Assembly (NCBI GenBank): GCA_964518335.1 | Contig: CAZFDT010000040.1 | Location: forward strand, 1-47,865 | Direction: 5' to 3' | Length of the DNA stretch: 47,865 nucleotides | From: CAZFDT01 sp964518335 | GTDB taxonomy: Bacteria > Planctomycetota > Phycisphaerae > Phycisphaerales > Phycisphaeraceae | Shown here: one piece after another, positions 16,093 to 23,270 of the stretch | Numbering within the stretch: the stretch's first letter is position 1 | Layout of the letters: each line of letters starts with the position of its first letter | The notes under the pieces: generated by a model | Seen by the model: the letters and a program-made list of their open reading frames with translations, nothing else | Database searches by the model: none | Told to the model about the DNA's origin: nothing | Program-made: the position numbers and the translations under genes

Positions 16093-16947
16093 TCACGGCA
16101 GCAGGGCCTGGAGTTCTGGATAAACGGTCGTGGCTGTCTTGCTGGTCGAGCCGATTCGGACACTCCCCCCGGTGGTGGTCAGGAACGCCACGCGGCCATC
16201 GTCGGCATTGGGGCCGATGCCAAGCTGAAAGGCCGTGCGGGGCATGCGGTATTGCGTACCGCCATGATCCACGTACTGATAGACAAGGGGATTGACGGGT
16301 GGATTAGTGTCCTGCCAGCCGTACCAGCGAGCCGAGCCGTCGTAATGCGCGACGTTGCCGCCGGCATGCTTACGCTGATCGCCATCCGTGTGGTTGACGC
16401 CGTTGGCCTCGTTGTCAGGCACGACATCGCCGAAGTGGGCGACCTGATCAGGCGTGAACCCGGCGTGAATCTGAGCGGCGTTGAGCATCCGCGTCAGGCG
16501 TAAGCGGAAGTTGATCGCTCCGCCGTTGTAGTAGCCGTACCTGCCCCGAGGCCAGTAGTTGCGGCCTGAGGTCGAAGGGCACTTGAACACGCCGGGCATC
16601 GTGCCGTTTTCCGCCTCGGTGCGGCCGGCTGCTGTCCCCGCGTTGGCCCAGCCCACGTGGTGCTTGAGGAACGTCAGCCAGTCCTCATTCCACCCATTGG
16701 CGCGCACGGGCCACAATGACCCGGCGTTGCCGCCCGATTCCATCCCGCCTGCCATCAGGTACCCGCCGTTGTCGATCGTCCAGGTCGAGGAACTCATCGC
16801 CAACTGCCGGGTGTTGTTCAGGCACACCGCACGCCGGGCCGTTTCCCGTGCGCGTCGGAACCCGGGCAACAGCAGCGCGAGCAACAGCGTGATGATCGCG
16901 ATGACCACCATCAGTTCCACCAGGGTGAACGCCCGCTTGTGTGACAT
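16093..16947 (-). CDS. Pseudopilin-like protein with type IV prepilin N-terminus (H-X9-DG group)
   Basis: The 284-residue protein uses the ATG at 16947, 8 bases after GGAGG; two upstream in-frame starts lack such a site. The N-terminus MSHKRAFTLVELMVVIAI is a prepilin peptidase site followed by a hydrophobic helix up to about residue 30. The segment after it (RRAVCLNNTRQLAMS) is the usual planctomycete pattern. Near the C-terminal third, HAGGNVAHYDGSARW resembles the H-X9-DG module found in many planctomycete pseudopilins. It would be cleaved and inserted by a type II secretion or type IV pilus-like machine, whose core genes are not in this window. It lies between a transcription regulator and three secreted propeller genes. 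Confidence 0.9.
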   Translation of the reverse strand: MSHKRAFTLVELMVVIAIITLLLALLLPGFRRARETARRAVCLNNTRQLAMSSSTWTIDNGGYLMAGGMESGGNAGSLWPVRANGWNEDWLTFLKHHVGWANAGTAAGRTEAENGTMPGVFKCPSTSGRNYWPRGRYGYYNGGAINFRLRLTRMLNAAQIHAGFTPDQVAHFGDVVPDNEANGVNHTDGDQRKHAGGNVAHYDGSARWYGWQDTNPPVNPLVYQYVDHGGTQYRMPRTAFQLGIGPNADDGRVAFLTTTGGSVRIGSTSKTATTVYPELQALLP

Positions 16948-17023
16948 GTTCCGAGCCTCCATCACGTGAGTTCCGATCCAGTCCATCCATCGAGCGGCGC
17001 GGCGCGAGCGGCCGCGCTGCGGG

Positions 17024-18124
17024 TCAACGCTCGTCCTCGAATCGAGCCGGGATGTTGATCTCCGTCGGTCCCCGGCCGTGGCGCGCGGCGTCGATCGCCT
17101 CGAGGCAGGCGTCGAGCACCTGGCGTGCGTCGAACCCGATGCGCGTCACCGGCACGGCGCTGGGCGTGGGCCAGGGGAAGTTGCAGTGAGCCACCACGTC
17201 CATGTCGTCGGGAACGCGGACGCCGGCGTCGAGCAGGCCGTGCGTGGCGTGCTCGACGAAGTTGTCATCCGCGATGACCAGGGCGTCGGGCCGCCGGGCC
17301 TGGTCGGCGTGCATGAGCAGGTGCGTGAGTTGGCGCGCGGTCTCGGGGTGGTCGAGGGCCGGCGACTGCATCCAGTAATCGCGCGTCGTCATGCCGCGGG
17401 CTTCGAGACGCGACCGGAATCCGCCCAGCCACGCCTGGCTCATGCCCGGCACGGTCAGCAGCGCCACGCGACTTCGCCCGCGCGACGCCAGCAGATCGAA
17501 CGCCCGGTCGAGAAACGAGTCGCCGTCGAGATTCACACGCGACAAGTCCGGGCAGGTCTCGATGCCCACGCTCGTGATCGCCACCCTCGTCGCGGCGGGC
17601 ATCCCCGCCGTATCCAGCAGCGGCGTGCCCTCGTACATCGACGGATGGCAGGCGAAGATCAGCCCGGCGATCCGCTGCGCCCGCAGGTCGCGGCAGAGTG
17701 CGAGGTAGTCCTCGTTGCCGTCGTCGGCCTTGATGCCGTAAAGCACCCGAATGCGCAGCTCGCTCGCCGGGTCGCGGTCCACATCGATGGCGCAGTTGCT
17801 CAACGCCGTCCAGAAGCGGATGCGCGGGCTGGTGCTGGGCACGTCGGGGAAGATCAGGGCGAGTTGGCTGGTATGCGGGGGTCGCGGCGCCACGTAGGTC
17901 CCCAATGGCCCCCGGGCCTGGATGAACCCGTCGCGGGCCAGTTGATCGAATGCCTGCTGCACGGTGACGGGGCTGACGCGAAACTGCCGGCTGAGTCGCC
18001 GCTGCGTCGGCAGCCGCGACAGCGGCGGGTAATTGCCGGTGACGATCAGGCTGCGCAGCTCGCGGACGACCCGATCCTTCTTGGCGGGTGGGCGGCCGAC
18101 GGGGTTGGGTTTTAGCTCGGGCAT
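17024..18124 (-). CDS. GntR-type winged-helix regulator with LacI-type sugar-sensing domain
   Basis: The 366-residue protein starts at the ATG 18124 (MPELKPNPVGRPP). Residues 15-85 form a GntR winged helix (LPTQRRLSRQFRVSPVTVQQ, then a GPLGTYV wing). The remainder is a periplasmic-binding-protein fold as in LacI/GalR proteins, with VNLDGDSFLDRAFDLLASRG, DALVIADDNFVEHAT and TRIGFDARQV near the ends of its lobes. This arrangement is known from the arabinose repressor AraR and related regulators. It heads the operon of pseudopilin and three secreted propeller genes (76-base gap), so it probably controls them in response to a sugar released from their substrate. A candidate operator overlaps its start region. 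Confidence 0.9.
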   Translation of the reverse strand: MPELKPNPVGRPPAKKDRVVRELRSLIVTGNYPPLSRLPTQRRLSRQFRVSPVTVQQAFDQLARDGFIQARGPLGTYVAPRPPHTSQLALIFPDVPSTSPRIRFWTALSNCAIDVDRDPASELRIRVLYGIKADDGNEDYLALCRDLRAQRIAGLIFACHPSMYEGTPLLDTAGMPAATRVAITSVGIETCPDLSRVNLDGDSFLDRAFDLLASRGRSRVALLTVPGMSQAWLGGFRSRLEARGMTTRDYWMQSPALDHPETARQLTHLLMHADQARRPDALVIADDNFVEHATHGLLDAGVRVPDDMDVVAHCNFPWPTPSAVPVTRIGFDARQVLDACLEAIDAARHGRGPTEINIPARFEDER

Positions 18125-18126
18125 GA

Positions 18127-18143
18127 TGATATAGTAATTATCA
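18127..18143. promoter_or_regulatory. Candidate operator/promoter of the GntR/LacI-type regulator
   Basis: TGATA and TATCA arms flank a 7-base spacer immediately upstream of the start codon at 18124, in a markedly AT-rich stretch (18122-18170) that also offers TATGAT as a -10-like element on the minus strand. GntR regulators commonly repress themselves from such sites. Assignment by position and symmetry only. Confidence 0.4.
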
Positions 18144-18222
18144 AATATGAGCTGTATCATACCATCTCGATCCCGGCTGTCAATGGAAATCCGCCGCGGT
18201 CTGCGGGGGCGGGGGGCGCATC

Positions 18223-18293
18223 TGTAAAGCCGCGACCATGGGTCGCGCTCGGGGATGGCGTGCGGAGACGCGACCGATGGTCGCGGCTTTACA
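18223..18293. repeat. Large nested palindromic element (REP-like or terminator-like)
   Basis: Perfect 17-base arms (TGTAAAGCCGCGACCAT at 18223-18239 and its complement at 18277-18293) enclose a second 7-base pair of arms (GGTCGCG/CGCGACC) after one mismatch. Each outer arm with its inner neighbour is itself a near-palindrome around CGCGACC. The element lies beyond the 3' end of the RACo gene and before the regulator operon, so it could end RACo transcription, but there is no T-run on the minus strand. It looks like a dispersed intergenic palindrome. Only one copy lies in this window. Confidence 0.75.
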
Positions 18294-18310
18294 CCGCGCG
18301 CATCGAACGC

Positions 18311-20008
18311 TCACACCGGCAGTGACAGTTGATCGATGTAGCGGTCCTCGAAGCCGGGGTCGAGATTGAGTTCGACGATGTCGATGCGTTGGCCGACACC
18401 GGCGACTTCGTGGAGGAGCGTCTTGTCGAGCAGGGTCATGAGGGCGCCGGCGAGCGACGTGTTGCCGACGAGGGTGATCTGGTCGCGGGTGAACCCGGGC
18501 AGCAGTCCGCAGGCCAGGGCGTTGTCGATGTTGACGTGCATGCCGAAGCCGCCGGCGAGGAAGACGGTGGCGACGTCCTTGGGTTCGAGCCCGGCACGGG
18601 CGAGCAGGGTGAGGATGCCGGCGGCGATGGCGGCCTTGGCTTGCAGCAGCTTGGCGACGTCGGACTCGCAGATGACGATTGGCTTGTTGCCCTTGGCGCG
18701 GGCCAGTCGCAGGCCCTGGCCGTGGCAGTCGCCGGGGGCGGTCAGGTGCTTGTCGAGTCCCGGGAGGTTGTCGGTTTCCATGCGGCCGCTGGGTCCGAGC
18801 AGGCCGGTGCGGACGCCCTCGGCGAGGTAGTCGATGTAGGCCGAGCCGCAGATGCCGATGGGCTTGTCGGCGCCGATGACAGCGGTGCGGACGTCAAAGG
18901 GGTCGGTCTCGAAGTGAATGTGGCTGATGGCGCCGCGTCCGGCGCGAATGCCGTCGGTGAGTCCGCCGCCCTCGAAGGCGGGGCCTGCCGCGGTGGCACA
19001 GCCCAGCAGGGTGTCGCCGTGCTTGAGGATGATTTCGCCGTTGGTGCCGACATCGACGAGGAGGCAGGTGTCGGTGCGGTACTGCATGCCGGTGGCGACG
19101 ATGCCGGCGGTGAGGTCGGCGCCGACGTAGGCGGCGGCGCCGGGCAGGAGGTGGACGTTGGGGCTGGCGTGGTCGCGGGGATAGGCCGGCGCATGGTGGC
19201 GGGGCCAGCGGAAGTCGAGACTGGACAACTGCAGCACGCGGTGGTCGAGGAAGGCGGGGGTGAACGGGGCCACGCCCATGGGTGAGGGATCGACGCCGGC
19301 GAGCAGGTGCAGCATCGTGGTGTTGCCGGCGCAGCAGAGGGCGACGACCTGGTCGCGCGACTCGCTGGCCTGGCGCACGGCCTCGTCGAGGAGCGGGCTG
19401 ATGGTCTCGTTGACGATGGCTTCCTGGAGCCGGCCGATGAGCGAGGGGTCAGAGAGGCAGAGATTGATGCGAGTGAGCACGTCGTCGCCCAGGTGCATCT
19501 GCCGGTTGAAGCTGGAGGCACGGCCGACGATCTGGCCGGTGTCGAGGTTGACCAGGAGAAGGGCGACGGTGGTGGTGCCGACGTCGATGGCGGCGCCCAG
19601 GGGCGGGCCGCCGGCGGCGGGCGCGGGCGGGTGGGCGTCGGCGCGGGACCAGAGCGGATCGTGGGCGTAGGGGACGCTGACGTAGAACTCGCTGACGACC
19701 TGCGGCTCGTAGGCGGTGAGGGAGCGGTCGGGGATGCGGATGGCGGCGTGGGCGTCGTCGGCGAGGCGGTGGGCGCAGGCCTGGACGTTGGTGTCGCCGT
19801 TGGCGGTGACGGCGGCGCCGGTCTCGATGTGCTGCAGTTGTCCTGCGACGAGATCGACGCGGCATCCGTCGCACAGGCCGCGCTGGCCGCATCGGGTGTT
19901 CAGCGGCAAGCCGTGGCGGCGCAGCAGCTCGGTGAGCGGCTTGTCGGCCAGATCGGCGGGCACGGCCAGGCGCTGCGCGCCCTTGGGCGATTCGACCTCA
20001 AGCTCCAT
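18311..20008 (-). CDS. RACo-like reductive activator of corrinoid proteins (2Fe-2S + ASKHA ATPase)
   Basis: The 565-residue protein starts at the ATG 20008, inside the end of the DUF1638 gene. Upstream in-frame sequence is only an alternative-frame reading of that gene. A [2Fe-2S] ferredoxin domain with C40, C46, C49 and C78 (CGQRGLCDGC) occupies the first 95 residues. The rest is the ASKHA ATP-binding fold of RACo proteins: AIDVGTTTVA (about 140-149), CAGNTTM, LVDVGTNGEI, TAAGPAFEGG and LAGGFGMHVN. RACo uses ATP to return inactive Co(II) corrinoid proteins to Co(I) in O- or N-demethylation pathways. No corrinoid protein or methyltransferase is in the window, so its partner is elsewhere. The 11-base overlap with the upstream gene indicates translational coupling. 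Confidence 0.9.
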   Translation of the reverse strand: MELEVESPKGAQRLAVPADLADKPLTELLRRHGLPLNTRCGQRGLCDGCRVDLVAGQLQHIETGAAVTANGDTNVQACAHRLADDAHAAIRIPDRSLTAYEPQVVSEFYVSVPYAHDPLWSRADAHPPAPAAGGPPLGAAIDVGTTTVALLLVNLDTGQIVGRASSFNRQMHLGDDVLTRINLCLSDPSLIGRLQEAIVNETISPLLDEAVRQASESRDQVVALCCAGNTTMLHLLAGVDPSPMGVAPFTPAFLDHRVLQLSSLDFRWPRHHAPAYPRDHASPNVHLLPGAAAYVGADLTAGIVATGMQYRTDTCLLVDVGTNGEIILKHGDTLLGCATAAGPAFEGGGLTDGIRAGRGAISHIHFETDPFDVRTAVIGADKPIGICGSAYIDYLAEGVRTGLLGPSGRMETDNLPGLDKHLTAPGDCHGQGLRLARAKGNKPIVICESDVAKLLQAKAAIAAGILTLLARAGLEPKDVATVFLAGGFGMHVNIDNALACGLLPGFTRDQITLVGNTSLAGALMTLLDKTLLHEVAGVGQRIDIVELNLDPGFEDRYIDQLSLPV

Positions 20009-20756
20009 GTCGGGCCTCCACGGCTTGCATGACGCGCGCGTCGGCGGTGACGCCGATCGTCTGCCCCGGCTCGAGCACGACGAACCGCTCGTCGTCCCAT
20101 TCCCCGCGCAGCAGCGCCACCAGCAGCGACGGGTCGCCGGCCTGCTCGTCGTAGCGCCACTGCAGCCAGTCGGCGCAGTCGCGGGTGAAGCGTTTGTCGG
20201 CGTCGGTGGCACCGACGGTCAGGTGGACGTAGGTCGCGCGGTCGTAGGTCTTGAACCACTGCTGCTCCGACTCCATGAGGAAGTCGGCGTTGTCCTCGCC
20301 GAACTGCTCGACGTAGCGGGCGCGGAGCCGGGCATGACGCTCGGGGCCGGGCGGGATGTGGTGCTTGTTCCAGCCGGGGCTGTACCAGTAGGTGCCGGGG
20401 TGGCGGGCGACGTAGTCGGCGTAGCGCTCCTTGGAGCCGAGCAGGACGGTGATGCAGTCGTGGGCGCGGGGGATGACCAGGCGGCAGCGGCGGGCGAAGA
20501 CGCCCTCGACGCCGCGACTGCACAGGCCGTAGCCCAGCACGATGGCGTCCACGTTGTCGGCGGCCTCGACGCGATCGATGGCGCGCTGCAGCTCGGCGCG
20601 GAGCCGAGGCGGCTCGTTGTGCAGGCCCTGCTCGAGCTTGACGACCGAGACGATGCTGTCGCTGTGGCGACGGTAGTGGTCGATCTCCAGCTCGAGGACC
20701 GCGCAGGTGACGACCGCAATGCGCAGGCGATCACGGTCGAGTGGGGCGACGGTCAT
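19998..20756 (-). CDS. DUF1638 domain protein, probable corrinoid/methyl-transfer accessory
   Basis: The 252-residue protein matches the DUF1638 pattern: an early CAVLELEI segment, VKLEQGLHNEPPRL, IVLGYGLCSRGVEG, and IPRAHDCITVLLGSKERY. It contains several Cys and His in these motifs (C in GYGLC, HDC), which may bind a metal or cofactor. It has no signal peptide and should be cytoplasmic. DUF1638 genes are often found beside RACo, corrinoid proteins and uroporphyrinogen-decarboxylase-like methyltransferases. Here its end overlaps the start of the RACo gene, which supports a joint role. It is transcribed divergently from the LacI-family gene across a 297-base AT-rich gap. The exact reaction is unknown. 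Confidence 0.88.
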   Translation of the reverse strand: MTVAPLDRDRLRIAVVTCAVLELEIDHYRRHSDSIVSVVKLEQGLHNEPPRLRAELQRAIDRVEAADNVDAIVLGYGLCSRGVEGVFARRCRLVIPRAHDCITVLLGSKERYADYVARHPGTYWYSPGWNKHHIPPGPERHARLRARYVEQFGEDNADFLMESEQQWFKTYDRATYVHLTVGATDADKRFTRDCADWLQWRYDEQAGDPSLLVALLRGEWDDERFVVLEPGQTIGVTADARVMQAVEARHGA

Positions 20757-21053
20757 GCGGTCAGTCCGGTAGAGGCGTTCCGTTCATCAGACGAGTTGGT
20801 CATTTTAACATGCCTCGGCGGCAAGTCCAGCCGGTGCCCGCCGGGGGGCACGCTGAAAACAAACCGCCAGAATGATGTCAATTGGCAGTTATATTTCACG
20901 ACATGTGCGATTTTGTTACAGATATAAATAATTGTATAATAGTATTTTATATAATTAAATGACGTGATAGACAACAATTTTTCTGAAATATATACGGAAA
21001 TACTTTCGAAATTCGGCTTGTGCGGTTATAGTGGCCGCGGCAGGAGGTCATCG
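20757..21053. promoter_or_regulatory. AT-rich divergent intergenic region with candidate sigma-70 promoter and LacI operator
   Basis: The 297 bases between the divergent DUF1638 and LacI genes hold no supported gene. The stretch 20880-21015 is strikingly AT-rich against the GC-rich surroundings. TTGTTA at 20913-20918 and TATAAT at 20935-20940 with a 16-base spacer form a plausible plus-strand promoter for the LacI gene. TTTCGAAA at 21004-21011 is an 8-base palindrome with a central CG, the usual centre of LacI-family operators. Further AT-rich motifs could serve the minus-strand gene. Confidence 0.5.
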
Positions 21054-22208
21054 ATGCCGCCCACGATTGCGGACGTCAGCAGAAAGGTTGGCTACTCGGC
21101 GGCGACGATCTCGCGCGTGCTCAACAACAGCGCGCCGGTGAGCTCCGAGGTGCGTCAGGCGGTGATGCGGGCGGCGCGGGAGAGCGGCTACCTGGCCAAG
21201 CGGTCGTCGCGGCGGACGATACAGCGCGACGCCGAGGCCGCGCCGGCGACGCAGGTCGTCGAGGTGGTCTGGCACTGGCACAGCCCGGTCGAGCGGGTGA
21301 CGGTCAGCGAGGACCGGCTCAACGTCGGGCCGCTGGCGCACACCGACGAGCAGGCGCTGCTGTCGCCCGGGTTCGGGCTGAGCTTTTACCGCTCGCTGCT
21401 CGATGGCGTTCTCGACGAGCTGAGGCAGTGGGGTCACAAGGCGGTGGTGCAATCCAACCACGACCTGCTGGACCCGGCGTTTCTTGCGGACGTGAATCAA
21501 CCCAACAAGCGCGGCATCCTGCTGGTGGGTCAGTTCAGCGCCGACATCGCCCGGTTTGTCGAGTGCTGCCAGCAGCCGCTGGTGCTGGTGGATCAGATCT
21601 ATCGCGGTTGGCCGGACATGGTGACGATCGACAACGCCGGGGGGATGATGTCTGCGTTCGATCACCTGTACGCTCTGGGCCATCGGGACATCGGGTTCAT
21701 CGGCGCCGAGCCGGACAACCCCGCGTTCGGCGAGCGGAAGATGGTGTTCGAATGGCGGATGGTGCAGGCGGGGCTGGCGTTGCGTGCGGAGTGGATGTAC
21801 GAGCGCACGTCGCACATCCAGCACACGACCGAAGGGGCGACGCGCATCCTGTCGCTGCCGCATCGTCCCACCGCGCTGGTGTGCTGCAACGACAACGCGG
21901 CGCTGGGCGTGTACCGCGCCGCAGCCAACTGCAACATTCCCATTCCCCGGGACCTGAGCGTCGTGGGCTTCGACGACATCGAGACGTCGGGTCTGATCAC
22001 GCCCGCGTTGACGACGGTGCGCGTGCCGACGGCGCAACTGGGACGCCAGGCCGTGCGCCAGCTCATGGCCCGCCGCCCCGGCAAGCCGGCGACCGACACC
22101 GACGGGTGCGAGATTCGCGTGCGAACGCAACTGGTCGAGCGGGCCTCGACGGCGGCGCTGACACCGGCGGCGGGGCAGCGCCACAGGAACGGCGACCTGT
22201 CATCGTGA
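21054..22208 (+). CDS. LacI-family transcription regulator
   Basis: The 384-residue protein begins at the ATG 21054, 6 bases after AGGAGG; an earlier in-frame start at 20964 is AT-rich leader. The N-terminal HTH reads TIADVSRKVGYSAATISRVL followed by the hinge region to about residue 60. The rest is the LacI/PurR effector domain, with VTIDNAGGMMSAFDHL, LGHRDIGFIGAEP, ALVCCNDNAALGVYRAA and LSVVGFDDIETS in the expected order. It heads cassette B of three PEP-CTERM proteins, two pseudopilins and a glycoside hydrolase, 81 bases before the first of them, so it probably controls them in response to a sugar. A longer variable segment (about 65-110) separates the HTH from the sensor domain. Confidence 0.93.
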   Translation: MPPTIADVSRKVGYSAATISRVLNNSAPVSSEVRQAVMRAARESGYLAKRSSRRTIQRDAEAAPATQVVEVVWHWHSPVERVTVSEDRLNVGPLAHTDEQALLSPGFGLSFYRSLLDGVLDELRQWGHKAVVQSNHDLLDPAFLADVNQPNKRGILLVGQFSADIARFVECCQQPLVLVDQIYRGWPDMVTIDNAGGMMSAFDHLYALGHRDIGFIGAEPDNPAFGERKMVFEWRMVQAGLALRAEWMYERTSHIQHTTEGATRILSLPHRPTALVCCNDNAALGVYRAAANCNIPIPRDLSVVGFDDIETSGLITPALTTVRVPTAQLGRQAVRQLMARRPGKPATDTDGCEIRVRTQLVERASTAALTPAAGQRHRNGDLSS

Positions 22209-22289
22209 TCGTTTTCAGGCCCGCGCGTGCATATCGGCAGCGACGCGCCGGGCCGCTGGACGGACAACAGGTGCAGAGGAGGTCGGCTC

Positions 22290-23270
22290 ATGAATTGGAC
22301 AACGCAACGCAAGTGGCTGTCGCGGGCGGCCATGGCGCTCGGAAGCTTGGCTGTGTGCGGCGCGACGCCGGCGGGGGCGATGATCGTCGGGCCTTACACC
22401 GCCGATGCGAACACCGTCGCGCTGTATCACTTTGACGAAACCGCCGGCGCCGTCGATCCCGGCAACCCCTTCGTGAATAGCGGCAGCGGCGGCTCGGGGC
22501 TCAACCTCACCAACACCGGAGGCCCGGACGGCCGCAACAACTCCGGCGGCGGCGGCTACGGCGCGGTGGCGTACACCGGCTACGGCGCCGCCCTCAACGC
22601 GCTGCTGGCCGGCGACGGAACCTATCACAACTCCGCCACCGCCGTCGGCACCGGCGGCGGCGTCCTCACCGGCAGCGGCGTCACCCAGGCCACCCTGCAA
22701 AGCGCGGCCGGCGCCTTCACCTACGAAGCCCTCGTCCGCACCGGCGTCAACATCACCGACACGTCGCTCACCGGCGAGAGAACAATCCTCTCGCACGACG
22801 GCGCGACGACGCGCGGATTTTCCCTCCGCGTCATCGCCGGCAACCTCGATTTCTACAGCGGCGGCGCCAATCCCACCGTCACCGCCGCGATCCCGACCGC
22901 CGGCGATCACGCCTTCGCGGCCAACGAGTGGTTCCACGTCGCCATCACCTACACCGGCGACGCGGACGCGGCCGACAACCTCCGCTTCTACTGGACGCGG
23001 CTCGACGACGCCATGATCGCGGCGAACCAGATCGGCACGGCGACGTTCAACGCCGACCTGGGCGCCAACACCAACAACCTGGGCGTGGGCACGATCTCGC
23101 GCAACCCCTTCCGCATGGAATGGCCCGGCCTGATCGACGAAGTCCGCATCAGCACCGTCGTCCGCGGCGCCGGCGACTTCATGTTCACCGTGCCCGAGCC
23201 GGCATCGATCGGTCTGATCGCACTGGGCGGTCTGCTGCTCTTGCCGCGGCGTCAGCGCGACGCCATGTGA
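22290..23270 (+). CDS. PEP-CTERM protein with LamG-like (concanavalin-A-like) domain
   Basis: The 326-residue protein uses the ATG 22290 behind AGAGGAGG. It has a signal peptide (cleavage near TPAGA). A LamG/jelly-roll domain at about 40-290 is recognised by NTVALYHFDETAGAVDPGN at its start, AFTYEALVRTG in the middle, and GLIDEVRISTVVRGAGDF at its end. The C-terminus is VPEPASIGLIALGGLLL followed by arginines, a complete PEP-CTERM sorting signal that is processed by an exosortase and anchors or exports the protein. LamG domains often bind glycans. Its stop codon overlaps the next start in TGATG, so translation is coupled. Confidence 0.92.
   Translation: MNWTTQRKWLSRAAMALGSLAVCGATPAGAMIVGPYTADANTVALYHFDETAGAVDPGNPFVNSGSGGSGLNLTNTGGPDGRNNSGGGGYGAVAYTGYGAALNALLAGDGTYHNSATAVGTGGGVLTGSGVTQATLQSAAGAFTYEALVRTGVNITDTSLTGERTILSHDGATTRGFSLRVIAGNLDFYSGGANPTVTAAIPTAGDHAFAANEWFHVAITYTGDADAADNLRFYWTRLDDAMIAANQIGTATFNADLGANTNNLGVGTISRNPFRMEWPGLIDEVRISTVVRGAGDFMFTVPEPASIGLIALGGLLLLPRRQRDAM

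Noticed and set aside
16053..16163. N-terminal extension of the 1314-residue secreted protein
   Set aside because: It would overlap the pseudopilin gene and place about 40 polar residues before the signal peptide; the start at 16052 has a better ribosome-binding site.
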